Of a stretch of 64,000 nt of DNA, positions 44,819 through 52,924 are shown in pieces. The notes under the pieces were generated by a model. It was not told the origin of the DNA. It was given only the letters and a program-made list of their open reading frames with translations, and ran no database searches. This DNA comes from Streptomyces exfoliatus (GTDB lineage: Bacteria > Actinomycetota > Actinomycetes > Streptomycetales > Streptomycetaceae): the NCBI RefSeq assembly GCF_000725545.1, contig NZ_JNZP01000029.1:171667-235666 (forward strand), in the 5' to 3' direction. Numbering within the stretch: position 1 is the first letter of the stretch; each line of letters opens with the position of its first letter. The translations under genes and the position numbers were made by a program.

Positions 44819-44833
44819 CGGTGACGGAAGGGT

Positions 44834-45517
44834 TCAGGCCGGGAGCAGGTCCTGGGGGACGCGCACCTGGCGGGGGGTGGACAGGCGGAGCTCGATGATG
44901 TCGCGGACGGTGGGCCATTCCTCGTCGAGGATCGAGTAGAAGGCCGTGTCGCGGACGGCTCCGTCGAGCCCGCGCGAGTGGGCGCGGCGGACGCCTTCGC
45001 AGCTCGCTCCGAGGCGTTCGATCGCGATTCTGGAGCGGGTGTTGCGGGCATCGGCGCGCATGGTGATGCGCCGGACGCCCCAGGCTTCGAAGGCATGCCG
45101 GAGCATGAGGTACTTGGCCTCGGTGTTGATGCCGGTACCCCGGGCGTCCCCGGCGATCCAGGTGTTGCCGATCTCGGCGGCGTCCGGCACGGAGGTCAGC
45201 GGATCTCCGTGCGGCATGCCGGGTAGGGGGGGCCAGGTGAGCGGGCCCCTCCAGTAGTCGAGTTCGAGGAACCGGGTCGAACCGATGACTCGTTCGTCGG
45301 CCGTACTGACCAGGGCGAAGGGCAGGGATCGTCCTGCCGCCTGATCGGTCAGGGCACGGGCGATGTAGTCGAGGGCCGATTCGAAGCCGTCGGGTACGGG
45401 GGTGAAGGCGTAGGCCGCTCGGTCCGCCCCGCCGGCCCGGGCGAGGGCTTCGGCGTGCCGCATCGCCAGCGGCTCCAGGCGCACGGAGCGCCCGGTCAGG
45501 AGAACAGGTACTGGCAC
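44834..45517 (-). CDS. GNAT family N-acetyltransferase (RimJ/RimL type)
   Basis: A 227-aa acetyltransferase. It shows the RimJ/L-like entry TGRSVRLEPLAMRHAEAL, the strand GSTRFLELDYWRG, the acetyl-CoA region GNTWIAGDARGTGINTEAK (the usual GxGxA loop is GTGINTEA) and the C-terminal NTRSRIAIERLGASCEGV. It is likely to acetylate a protein N-terminus or a small amine. GTG start with GAGGT upstream. Single-gene unit bounded by a terminator. Confidence 0.87.
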   Translation of the reverse strand: MPVPVLLTGRSVRLEPLAMRHAEALARAGGADRAAYAFTPVPDGFESALDYIARALTDQAAGRSLPFALVSTADERVIGSTRFLELDYWRGPLTWPPLPGMPHGDPLTSVPDAAEIGNTWIAGDARGTGINTEAKYLMLRHAFEAWGVRRITMRADARNTRSRIAIERLGASCEGVRRAHSRGLDGAVRDTAFYSILDEEWPTVRDIIELRLSTPRQVRVPQDLLPA

Positions 45518-45606
45518 GGAACCTCGGGTCTTTCACGGGCAGGGAGAGCTTCCGCCGTGGGGTGACCGCGGCGGTAGCAGGGGGGAGGTTCTCGCCGGTG
45601 TCGATC

Positions 45607-45624
45607 TTGTCGTGAGAGCGACAA
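45607..45624. promoter_or_regulatory. Inverted repeat in the GNAT upstream region
   Basis: TTGTCG-TGAGAG-CGACAA forms a perfect 6-bp dyad about 90 bases before the GNAT start and 45 bases before a small plus-strand ORF. It is a possible operator for either direction; the binding protein is unknown. Confidence 0.35.
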
Positions 45625-45667
45625 ACAAGCAGGTAAAACGGTTCGTCACCGGTGCGAGGAGGACAGT

Positions 45668-45907
45668 ATGCAGCCACAAGCGCTCGGAGAACAGAACCCC
45701 GGGAGAACCCGGGTACACGCGCGGGTGAAGGCTCGCGCGCGCCCGGGTCGGACCGGTCTCAGACAACGGACGGGGCCGCCCGCCAGTCGGACGGCGAGAC
45801 GGTTCAGACGCAGGTGGGATGGCCCCAGCCGTCGGGGTTCTTGGAGATGGTCTCGCCCTTGTCGTAGGCCTTTCCGCAGCGGCAGCGGCCGGCGAATCTC
45901 GCCTTGA
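45668..45907 (+). CDS. Small basic ORF with a perfect Shine-Dalgarno (doubtful)
   Basis: A 79-codon frame starts at an ATG preceded five bases upstream by AGGAGG. The predicted peptide is very arginine-rich and its codon third positions are less GC-biased than those of real genes here. Its 3' half is antisense to the RNase HI gene. Only the ribosome-binding site supports it. Confidence 0.2.
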   Translation: MQPQALGEQNPGRTRVHARVKARARPGRTGLRQRTGPPASRTARRFRRRWDGPSRRGSWRWSRPCRRPFRSGSGRRISP

Positions 45908-46511
45908 GCGTGGCGCCCGACGGGCGTGTCCCGCGCGCGGAGGGACGACCGGAGGAGGCGCCCGCGGAGCCGGAGGGCGCGGAGGAGCGCGCGCGGGGCG
46001 TGGAGGCGCGTGTCGGGGCCTCCGGCGGCGGCGGCAGCGGGGCACCGGCGTCCGAGCCCGTGGGCTCCTGGGTGCGGGCGGTGTGGCTGGCCGCGCGGTC
46101 GGCCGCGTCGTTCAGGGGGTCGCCGTCGACCTGGTGCGCGGGCACGTAGACGAAGTCGACGTCCCGGCCGGCGAGGAGCGCGTCGATCCGGACGACCAGC
46201 TCCTTGTTGGCCACGGGGCTGCCGGAGGAGGTCTTCCAGCCCTTGCGGCGCCAGCCGGGCAGCCAGGTCGTGACGGCCTTCATGGCGTACTGCGAGTCCA
46301 TCCGGACCTCGACGGGCACGGCGGGGTCGAGCGCTTCGAGCAGCCGTTCCAGGGCCGTGAGTTCGGCCACGTTGTTCGTCGCCCGGCCGAGCGGGCCCGC
46401 CTCCCAGCGGTCGATGCCGCCGTCGGTCCTGCCGATGACCCATGCCCAGGCCGCGGGCCCGGGGTTTCCCTTCGACGCGCCGTCGCAGGCCGCGATGATC
46501 TTTTCCACCAT
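45804..46511 (-). CDS. rnhA: Ribonuclease HI with C-terminal cysteine-rich domain
   Basis: A 235-aa enzyme that cleaves the RNA strand of RNA-DNA hybrids. Residues 1-145 are RNase H with catalytic Asp10 (ACDGASKGNPG), Glu50 (NNVAELTALE) and Asp72 (RMDSQYAMK), and the basic-loop segment WRRKGWKTSSGSPVANKELV. A Pro/Ala/Ser/Arg-rich linker (about 150-200) leads to a small C-terminal module CRCGKAYDKGETISKNPDGWGHPTC with three cysteines and a histidine, a likely zinc site. The extension is outside the standard RNase HI fold and could bind nucleic acid or protein. Confidence 0.9.
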   Translation of the reverse strand: MVEKIIAACDGASKGNPGPAAWAWVIGRTDGGIDRWEAGPLGRATNNVAELTALERLLEALDPAVPVEVRMDSQYAMKAVTTWLPGWRRKGWKTSSGSPVANKELVVRIDALLAGRDVDFVYVPAHQVDGDPLNDAADRAASHTARTQEPTGSDAGAPLPPPPEAPTRASTPRARSSAPSGSAGASSGRPSARGTRPSGATLKARFAGRCRCGKAYDKGETISKNPDGWGHPTCV

Positions 46512-46578
46512 CCCACGATCCTGACACGACGGCGGGGGTGGGCCGTCCCACCCCCGCGTCGCGACGGCCTCGCCGGCG

Positions 46579-47502
46579 TCAGAAGGCGCCGTAGTTCACC
46601 TGCCAGGTGGGCAGGCCCATGCGGCGCCAGAGAGCGACGACGCGGTCCCGGTCGTCGAGGGAGACGCGGACGGCGTACCGGTGGCGTACGTGGGCGTCGA
46701 ACAGCTCCGCCTTCACCACGTCGTCGCCGCGGCCGTCGCCGGACGCCCGCATCCACAGTTCGTCGTAGGGCACCTCGTGGCGGGCGAGCCAGCTCTCGGT
46801 GAGGGCACGGTGGTCCTCGCTCCGGCCGGAGAGGAGGACGATCCGGTCCCTCTCGCTGTGCCGGAAGGCGCGCAGGGCGTCACGCACGGAGACGTTGAGC
46901 AGGTCGCGGTCGCAGCGCGTGAAGTCGTACGGCCCCCGGTCGACGCGCAGGGCGAGGGTGCCGTCGATGTCGCACATGACGGCGGTGGGCAGGCCCGGAT
47001 CCGCGACGTAGGGCTCGACCGTCGGCTGGTCGTTGAGCCAGTCCGCGGTGAGCCGCCAGCCGCCCCGGGTGGCCTTGGCGTGCTTGTCGGCGAGGATCCG
47101 GATGATCTCCTCGCCGACGGGCCGCTCGCGGGCGGCGTCGCGGCGGACGCACTCGTCGACGGGCACGGACGTGAAGTCGTGGACGGCGAAGGTGGCCAGG
47201 CCGGCGACGGCGGCCTTCAGCCGCTTGGGGATGTGCGGGGTCAGATGCGTGTTGTCGACGACGACGTCGAAGCCGTCGTCGACGGCCGCCCGAACGGCGG
47301 CGTCCTGGATGCCGAGGACGGTCTGCTCGTGGGTGCGGGAGTGGCCCCGGTCGGCCGAGCCGGTCGCGGGGAGGTCGAGCATGGCGCGGAGGTCGTCGAG
47401 GTTGACGCGGCGCACGCGGCCCTCGGCGGCGGCCTGGAGGGCGCGGGCGGCCGTCGTCTTCCCGGAGGCCGGGAGGCCGGTCATGACGTGAACGACGGGC
47501 AC
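46579..47502 (-). CDS. Polynucleotide kinase-phosphatase (T4 Pnkp-like)
   Basis: A 307-aa bifunctional RNA-end-healing enzyme. The N-terminal kinase has the P-loop GLPASGKTT (Lys15) and NLDDLRAML. The C-terminal HAD-type 3'-phosphatase has CDIDGTLA (Asp178, Asp180), LSGRSEDHRALTESWL and the conserved VSLDDRDRVVALWRRMGLPTWQVNYG. It would phosphorylate 5'-OH ends and remove 2',3'-cyclic or 3'-phosphates. It follows the RNA ligase gene with only two bases between stop and GTG start; AGGAG lies about nine bases upstream. The much longer open frame reaching 50925 is an artefact of high GC. Confidence 0.92.
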   Translation of the reverse strand: MPVVHVMTGLPASGKTTAARALQAAAEGRVRRVNLDDLRAMLDLPATGSADRGHSRTHEQTVLGIQDAAVRAAVDDGFDVVVDNTHLTPHIPKRLKAAVAGLATFAVHDFTSVPVDECVRRDAARERPVGEEIIRILADKHAKATRGGWRLTADWLNDQPTVEPYVADPGLPTAVMCDIDGTLALRVDRGPYDFTRCDRDLLNVSVRDALRAFRHSERDRIVLLSGRSEDHRALTESWLARHEVPYDELWMRASGDGRGDDVVKAELFDAHVRHRYAVRVSLDDRDRVVALWRRMGLPTWQVNYGAF

Positions 47503-47504
47503 GG

Positions 47505-48713
47505 TCAGTTCTCCTGGTCGGTGGCGAAGGGGTCGGCGGTCTCGGGGCGCAGCTGCCGCCACACGAGGAGGTCGGTGGGGCGCCCGTCGAGGCGGAGGAA
47601 CAGGGCGGCGCGCAGCCCGCGGTCGGACACGCCCGCGGCGGCGCGGGCGAAGGCGCCGCGGTCGCCGGCGAGGTGGGCCAGGCGGGCGTACGCCTCGTCG
47701 ACGGCCCGCTCGCGCTCGGCGGCGGCCGCTTCCAGGCCGGCGATCACCTCGCGCACCCAGGCGTCGAACTCGTCCGGCACCTGTTCGAGGAGCGCGTCGA
47801 GGGGCTTGCCGCCGGAGGCCTCGACCTCGGCGAGGGCGCAGCCCAGGCCCTTGGCCAGTTCGGCGGCGGGCAGGGCGGCGAAGCGCTGGATGCCGTGGCC
47901 GCGCCAGATGTCGCGCTCGGTGACCCCGGTGAGCACCTTGTGGAGGCGGACGTACTCGGCGAGCTTGGCCTTCGCGCGCAGGCCGGAGGCGAAGCGCAGG
48001 ACGAAGCCCTCGGCGTCGGTGCCGGTGGCCCGGTGGCCGCCCGGCAGGGTGTTGGACTCGGTGAGGGCGACGAGCTCGGCGACGCTCATGGCGGGCCAGG
48101 TGCGGACGATCGAGCCGACGGGGTCCCAGCCGGTGGCGGCCTCGGCGAGGGGAATCTCGGTGCCGTCGTGGCCGAAGGCGGCGAGCAGGACGAGGTCGCG
48201 GCGCTCGCCGTAGTTCACGACGATGCGGTTCCCCGGGTACAGGATCTCGGCGAGGTACGTCACACCGGGCGTGAGGCCCGTGGTGTCGGCGGCGTCGAGG
48301 CGGCGCTGTGCCCAGGTCGCCTGGGCGCTGGTGAAGGAGCCCTTGGAGGCGACGTGCCAGCGGTCGTCGTAGTGGAAGACGACGGCGAGGCTGCCGTCGA
48401 CCTTGTCGTACACCTCGAAGGGCTCGTCGGGCAGCGGCGGCGCGTAGGGACGCCCGGTGGCGTGTTCCGAGACGTTGAAGAACTTGGGGAGGGGGAGGGC
48501 GACGATCCGTCCGGTGCTGTCGTCGGCGACGAGGCCGCGGCAGCGCGTGGTCGCCCGGTTCCAGTGCTGGGCGTACTGGCACGCGCGCGTGTACGTGTAG
48601 ATCGACAGCGGCAGCGCGGGGTGTCGTTTGCGCGTGACGTGCCCGTCCGCGAGCGCGGTGGCCAGTTCCTCGGACGGCATCAGGTCGTGCAGAGTCAGGG
48701 TCGCCTGGCTCAT
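47505..48713 (-). CDS. T4 Rnl1-type RNA ligase
   Basis: A 402-aa ATP-dependent RNA ligase. The nucleotidyltransferase motif I is VYDKVDGSLAV, with Lys104 as the AMP-accepting residue; downstream motifs include SKGSFTSAQA (motif Ia), TYLAEILYPGNRIVVNY (motif III/IIIa), EGFVLRF (motif IV) and AKAKLAEYVRL (motif V), all in order. It seals RNA ends prepared by the adjacent kinase-phosphatase, as T4 Rnl1 and Pnkp restore cleaved tRNA anticodon loops. ATG 48713 has GGGAGGG upstream; the frame extends to 48923 without similarity. Confidence 0.93.
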   Translation of the reverse strand: MSQATLTLHDLMPSEELATALADGHVTRKRHPALPLSIYTYTRACQYAQHWNRATTRCRGLVADDSTGRIVALPLPKFFNVSEHATGRPYAPPLPDEPFEVYDKVDGSLAVVFHYDDRWHVASKGSFTSAQATWAQRRLDAADTTGLTPGVTYLAEILYPGNRIVVNYGERRDLVLLAAFGHDGTEIPLAEAATGWDPVGSIVRTWPAMSVAELVALTESNTLPGGHRATGTDAEGFVLRFASGLRAKAKLAEYVRLHKVLTGVTERDIWRGHGIQRFAALPAAELAKGLGCALAEVEASGGKPLDALLEQVPDEFDAWVREVIAGLEAAAAERERAVDEAYARLAHLAGDRGAFARAAAGVSDRGLRAALFLRLDGRPTDLLVWRQLRPETADPFATDQEN

Positions 48714-48903
48714 GGGGTCCCTCCCGGGTGTTCGATGATCCATTCTCGGTCGGCGGGGCCGGGGAGAACAGCGATTTTCCGGGTCCGGGCCGGGAAGGGA
48801 GGGAATGTGCGGGCTCCCGATCCCGGGCGTGTCGGTGGTGCCCCGTAGACTCGCCGTCTCCCCGCCGGTGACGTCGCCGGCGCAGACGAAGGAAGCGAGC
48901 CCC

Positions 48904-49197
48904 ATGAACCACGCGGACGGCACGGCACCGATCTACGCCGAGCTCATACGGGAGCGGGGGGATGTTCCGGGTGACGTCCGCCAGGTCGCCGAGGAGGTTC
49001 TGCGTGACCTGAGCCGGGTCATCCAGGTACCGCCGCAGGGCGTCGCGGGACCGCAGGGTGCCGTGGCGCACACCGGCGCCCTCGCGCACACCGGGCCCGG
49101 CGGGCAGATGGGCGTCGGCGGGCAGATGGGCGTCAACGGGCACGCGGGGGTCGTGGGCCAGGCGGGCGCCGTGCTGCCGCACCGTCCGATGCGGTAG
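48904..49197 (+). CDS. Small Gly/Gln-rich protein divergent to the RNA-repair genes
   Basis: A 97-aa protein. The N-terminal half (PIYAELIRERGDVPGDVRQVAEEVLRDL) is helical and acidic. The C-terminal half is made of short repeats (AHTGALAHTG, GQMGVGGQMGVNG, GHAGVVGQAGAV). AAGGAAG precedes the ATG. No membrane segment or known domain. It shares a 190-bp divergent promoter region with the RNA ligase gene; a link to RNA repair is possible only by position. Confidence 0.65.
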   Translation: MNHADGTAPIYAELIRERGDVPGDVRQVAEEVLRDLSRVIQVPPQGVAGPQGAVAHTGALAHTGPGGQMGVGGQMGVNGHAGVVGQAGAVLPHRPMR

Positions 49198-49360
49198 GCC
49201 TCCTCGCGTCGGCCCGGCCGGTCCGGTGGCCTCACGACAGCCCTCCGCTCCGCCCCGGTCCGCCGGGTTCCGGGCGTTGTCAGTGCCGTGCGCCATGCTG
49301 CTGCCCGGACGGCCCGTGCCACGGTGGGGCGGGCCTCGCACGGGATCAGGGGATGACGAC

Positions 49361-49942
49361 ATGGCCGAGGTTCTGCTGTTCCACCACGCGCTCGGGCTGA
49401 CGCCGGGCGTCGGCGCGTTCGCCGACGAGCTGCGGCGGGCCGGGCACACGGTGCACGTGCCCGACCTGTACGACGGGCGGACGTTCACCGACCTGGAGGC
49501 CGGCGGCGGATACGCCCAGGAGATCGGCTTCGACACGCTCGTGGCACGCGGCGAGCGCGCCGCCGAGGGACTGCCGGAGGACATCGTCCTCGCCGGGTTC
49601 TCGCTCGGTGTGCTGCCCGCGCAGAAGCTGGCGCAGACCAGAGCGGGGGCGCGCGGCGCCCTGCTGTTCGGGGCCTGCGTGCCGGTGACGGAGTTCGGCG
49701 GGTCCTGGCCGGACGGCGTGCCCGTGCAGGTGCACGGGATGGACGCCGACCCGTACTTCGTCGACGAGGGTGATCTGGCGGCGGCCCGCGCGCTCGTGGC
49801 GGACGCGGCGGACCGGAGGCTGTTCCTGTACCCGGGCAGCGCGCACCTGTTCGCGGAGGCCGGGGCGCCGTCCCACGTGCCGGAGGCCGCCGCGCTGTGC
49901 GTCGAGCGGGTGCTGTGCTTCCTGGGCGGAGTCGATCGCTGA
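49361..49942 (+). CDS. Dienelactone-hydrolase-family protein
   Basis: A 193-aa alpha/beta hydrolase of the dienelactone hydrolase type: LLFHHALGLTPGVGAFADELRRAGHTVHVPDLYDG at the N-terminus, nucleophile elbow GFSLGVL (Ser instead of the usual Cys), an acid region DADPYF and His in GSAHLFAE. The substrate is unknown. ATG 49361 has AGGGG upstream; the frame extends to 49058 into the previous gene. Confidence 0.87.
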   Translation: MAEVLLFHHALGLTPGVGAFADELRRAGHTVHVPDLYDGRTFTDLEAGGGYAQEIGFDTLVARGERAAEGLPEDIVLAGFSLGVLPAQKLAQTRAGARGALLFGACVPVTEFGGSWPDGVPVQVHGMDADPYFVDEGDLAAARALVADAADRRLFLYPGSAHLFAEAGAPSHVPEAAALCVERVLCFLGGVDR

Positions 49943-49998
49943 CCGCGGCGAGCGCCGGCCGCGTCGGGCGCTGACCGCGGCGGACGCTGACCGCGGCG
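49937..49998. repeat. Three copies of CGCTGACCGCGGCG
   Basis: Exact 14-mers at 49937-49950, 49969-49982 and 49985-49998; the last two are parts of a 16-bp tandem duplication. The first overlaps the end of the hydrolase gene. The remaining bases to 50182 hold no gene. Confidence 0.8.
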
Positions 49999-50182
49999 GA
50001 CGCAGAGGGCTCCGGGGGCCGGGCGGGTCAGCCGATCGGCCGACCCCGGTGTCGTCCGTCCCGCCGCGCACCGGGGGCCGCCTGTCGGACCGTACGGCGC
50101 CGTGCGCGGTCGGAGGATCGGGGCAGGGTGCGGCCCGGCTCCGGACGGGACCGCCCGTGTTCGCCGTACCGAGGAGTCCGAC

Positions 50183-51355
50183 ATGACGAAGTACCGCCGT
50201 ACGTCCCGAACCGCCCGGGTCCTGTTGCCCGGAGCGGCGGCCGTGGCCCTGCTCGCCGGGTGCGCGCTCGGATCCGGAGGGTCGGCTTCGGCGTCGGGCT
50301 CGACGCCACCGGCCGGGACGTCCCCCACGGGAGCCTCCTCCGTCACGGTGACGCCCGCGCCGGCCGCGCCCACCGGGAAACCGGCGCCGGGCACGCTCCT
50401 GGTCGGCGACTTCGGCTCCGACACGGTCACCTTCGTCGACCCCGCGCGCGGTGCCACGGGTTCCGTGAAGGTCGGCACCGCGCCGTACGGCCTGGTGGTC
50501 GGTGCGGACGGGCGGGCCTGGGTGGCGACCGCCGAGGGCGTGGCGGTCGTGGACACCGCGACCCGGCAGCGGCTCGCGCTCGTTCCGTACGAGACGGACG
50601 CCGGGCCCGTGACCACGGGCGAGTACCGGGGCGGCGGGATGGGCATCGCGCTCGCGCCGGACGGACGACGGGCGTACGTGGGGGTCAACGTGCCCGGCGG
50701 GAACGGCACCCTGGAGGTGATCGACACGGCGACCCTGAAGGTCACGGACACCGTGCCGGTGGGCCGGCGCCCCTTCGACGTGGACGTGTCGCGGGACGGC
50801 GCGGAGGTGTACGCGACCAACCACGACTCCTTCGACGTCACGGTCGTCGCGGCGGGGACGCTGGAGCCGCGCCGGGTGGAAGTCGCCCCGTACGGCACCG
50901 AGGGCGGGCTCGGCTCCTGGCTCAAGCCGCACTACACGGCCGTACGACCCTCGGACGGCAAGCTGCTGCTGCCCTTCGAGGGCGAGCGCCTGGCGGTCGT
51001 CGACCCCCGCACCGGCCGCACCACGATCGAGCCGATGACGGCGAACACGCATCAGCACGGGGCCACGGTGACCGCCGACGGGACGCTCCTGACCGTGGGC
51101 ACGGGGCCGATCGACCCCGACGTGGACCGCGGGCCCTCCCTCACGGTCCGGACTCCCGGCGGGGCCGAGCGGGTCCACCCGCTGGAGGGGCCGCACGAGA
51201 GCGTGGCCGTGTCGGAGGACGGAGAAACCGCCTACGTGACCGGTGGATTCACCCGGAACGGGTACTGGGACGGTCTGAGCATCGTCGACCTCGACTCGGG
51301 CGACACCCGGCGCCTCGCCGCGGGCTCGCGTCCGCTGGGGATCGCGGTCCTCTGA
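50183..51355 (+). CDS. YncE-like beta-propeller lipoprotein
   Basis: A 390-aa exported lipoprotein (lipobox LLAGC, Cys27) with a Ser/Thr/Pro-rich spacer (28-70) and a beta-propeller of repeated 40-50-residue blades (GTLLVGDFGSDTVTFVD, GLVVGADGRAWVA, IALAPDGRRAYVGV, DVDVSRDGAEVYATN, VAVSEDGETAYVTGG). Such surface propellers often bind ligands or proteins; some are quinoprotein- or lactonase-like. The start is supported by GAGGAG before the ATG. Followed by the NADH dehydrogenase-like gene 145 bp later. Confidence 0.88.
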   Translation: MTKYRRTSRTARVLLPGAAAVALLAGCALGSGGSASASGSTPPAGTSPTGASSVTVTPAPAAPTGKPAPGTLLVGDFGSDTVTFVDPARGATGSVKVGTAPYGLVVGADGRAWVATAEGVAVVDTATRQRLALVPYETDAGPVTTGEYRGGGMGIALAPDGRRAYVGVNVPGGNGTLEVIDTATLKVTDTVPVGRRPFDVDVSRDGAEVYATNHDSFDVTVVAAGTLEPRRVEVAPYGTEGGLGSWLKPHYTAVRPSDGKLLLPFEGERLAVVDPRTGRTTIEPMTANTHQHGATVTADGTLLTVGTGPIDPDVDRGPSLTVRTPGGAERVHPLEGPHESVAVSEDGETAYVTGGFTRNGYWDGLSIVDLDSGDTRRLAAGSRPLGIAVL

Positions 51356-51500
51356 CCGGGGCCGCGTTCACGCCGAGGAGCGATACCGGCGCAATGGCGA
51401 TAGAAAGGGTGAACGACTGAGAGTCGGCGAAAACTGCCACATGGGCTTGTCGAGCCGTATCCGATGGCTCCTTGCACGCTCCTACGGAAGGGCGGACAGC

Positions 51501-52883
51501 GTGACGCGACCGAGGATTCTCGTGGTGGGCGCGGGATTCGCCGGAGTGGCCTGCGTACGGAGGCTCGAACGGCGGCTCACCGAGCGGGAGGCGCACATCG
51601 CGCTGCTCTCGCCGTTCTCGTACCAGCTGTATCTGCCGCTCCTCCCCCAGGTCGCCGCCGGTGTCCTGACCCCGCAGTCCGTCGCGCTGTCGCTGCGGCG
51701 CAGTGAACGGCACCGCACCCGGATCGTGCCGGGCGGCGTGGTCGGGGTGGACACGGCGGCGAAGGTCTGCGTGGTGCGGACGATCTCCGGCGAGTACGTG
51801 ACCGAGCCGTACGACCATCTCGTGCTCGCGCCCGGCAGCGTGACCCGCAGCTTCGACATCCCTGGGCTCGCCGAGCACGCGCGCGGGATGAAGACGCTCG
51901 CCGAGGCGGTGTACATCCGCGACCACGTCATCGCCCAGCTGGACCTGGCGGACGCGAGCAACGACGAGGCGGAGCGGGCGGCCCGGCTGCAGTTCGTCGT
52001 GGTCGGCGGCGGATACGCGGGCACGGAGACGGCGGCCTGTCTCCAGCAGCTCACCCACAACGCGGTCAAGCGGTACCCGCGCATCGACCCCCAGCTCATC
52101 AAGTGGCATCTGGTGGACATCGCGCCGAAGCTCATGCCGGAGCTGGGCGACAAGCTGGGCGCCGCCGCGATGGACATCCTGACCCGGCGCGGGATCGAGG
52201 TGTCGCTGGGAGTGTCGGTGGCCTCGGTGGACGAGGAGACGGTCACGCTCACCGACGGGCGGGCGCTGCCGAGCCGGACGCTGATCTGGACGGCCGGGGT
52301 CGCGGCGAGCCCGCTGATCGGCACGCTCGGCGCGGAGACCCTCCGCGGCCGGCTCGCCGTCTCGGCCGAGATGGCGGTGCCGGGCTTCGACGGGCTGTGG
52401 GCGCTGGGCGACGCGGCGGCGGTGCCCGACCTCGCCAAGGGCGAGGAGGGCGCGATCTGTCCGCCGACCGCGCAGCACGCGATGCGGCAGGGGAAGGCGG
52501 TCGCCGACAACCTGGTCGCGACGCTGCGCGGGGAGCGGACCCGGCCGTACGCGCACAAGGACCTGGGGCTCGTGGTGGACCTCGGCGGGCTGGACGGCGT
52601 GTCGAAGCCGCTCGGCGTGGAGCTGCACGGCATGCCCGCGCAGGCCGTGGCCCGCGCGTACCACTGGGCGGCCCTGCGGACCAATGTGGCCAAGACCCGG
52701 GTGATGACGAACTGGCTGCTGAACGCCGTGGCCGGGGACGACTTCGTACGGACCGGGTTCCTGGCGTCGAAGGCGGGCACGCTGCGGGACTTCGAGTACA
52801 CCGACGCGTACCTGACACCGGAGCAGGTCCGCGGCCACACGGCCTCGTTCCGGGGGGCGGTCGGGACCGGCGGGAAAGGCTGA
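51501..52883 (+). CDS. Type II NADH dehydrogenase-like FAD oxidoreductase
   Basis: A 460-aa flavoprotein with two dinucleotide folds: FAD motif VVGAGFAGVACVRRLER at the N-terminus and NADH motif VVVGGGYAGTETAACLQQL at about 180, plus the FAD-closing segment LWALGDAAAVPD and the quinone-type PPTAQHAMRQGKAVADN. It would pass electrons from NADH to menaquinone without proton pumping. GTG 51501 is chosen because GGAAGGG precedes it and it starts at the usual distance from the FAD motif; an ATG at 51441 is in frame but lacks a ribosome site. Confidence 0.88.
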   Translation: MTRPRILVVGAGFAGVACVRRLERRLTEREAHIALLSPFSYQLYLPLLPQVAAGVLTPQSVALSLRRSERHRTRIVPGGVVGVDTAAKVCVVRTISGEYVTEPYDHLVLAPGSVTRSFDIPGLAEHARGMKTLAEAVYIRDHVIAQLDLADASNDEAERAARLQFVVVGGGYAGTETAACLQQLTHNAVKRYPRIDPQLIKWHLVDIAPKLMPELGDKLGAAAMDILTRRGIEVSLGVSVASVDEETVTLTDGRALPSRTLIWTAGVAASPLIGTLGAETLRGRLAVSAEMAVPGFDGLWALGDAAAVPDLAKGEEGAICPPTAQHAMRQGKAVADNLVATLRGERTRPYAHKDLGLVVDLGGLDGVSKPLGVELHGMPAQAVARAYHWAALRTNVAKTRVMTNWLLNAVAGDDFVRTGFLASKAGTLRDFEYTDAYLTPEQVRGHTASFRGAVGTGGKG

Positions 52884-52924
52884 AGCCTGGTGGGGCCCGG
52901 TGGGGCCCGCCGGTCGCGGCGGGC

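Larger units (their letters stand above)
44464..44833. other. Gene-free stretch with purine-rich repeats and a terminator
   Basis: No convincing gene is present in these 370 bases. The left part is the promoter side of the acyl-CoA hydrolase gene; the middle (about 44580-44690) is G/A-rich on the plus strand with imperfect tandem units; the right end holds the terminator of the GNAT gene. Confidence 0.6.

Noticed and set aside
46579..50925. Minus-strand open frame of 1448 codons
   Set aside because: Only the first 924 bases from the 3' end (the kinase-phosphatase) are homologous. The rest lies antisense or out of frame to the RNA ligase, hydrolase and propeller genes and is open because stop codons are rare at this GC content.
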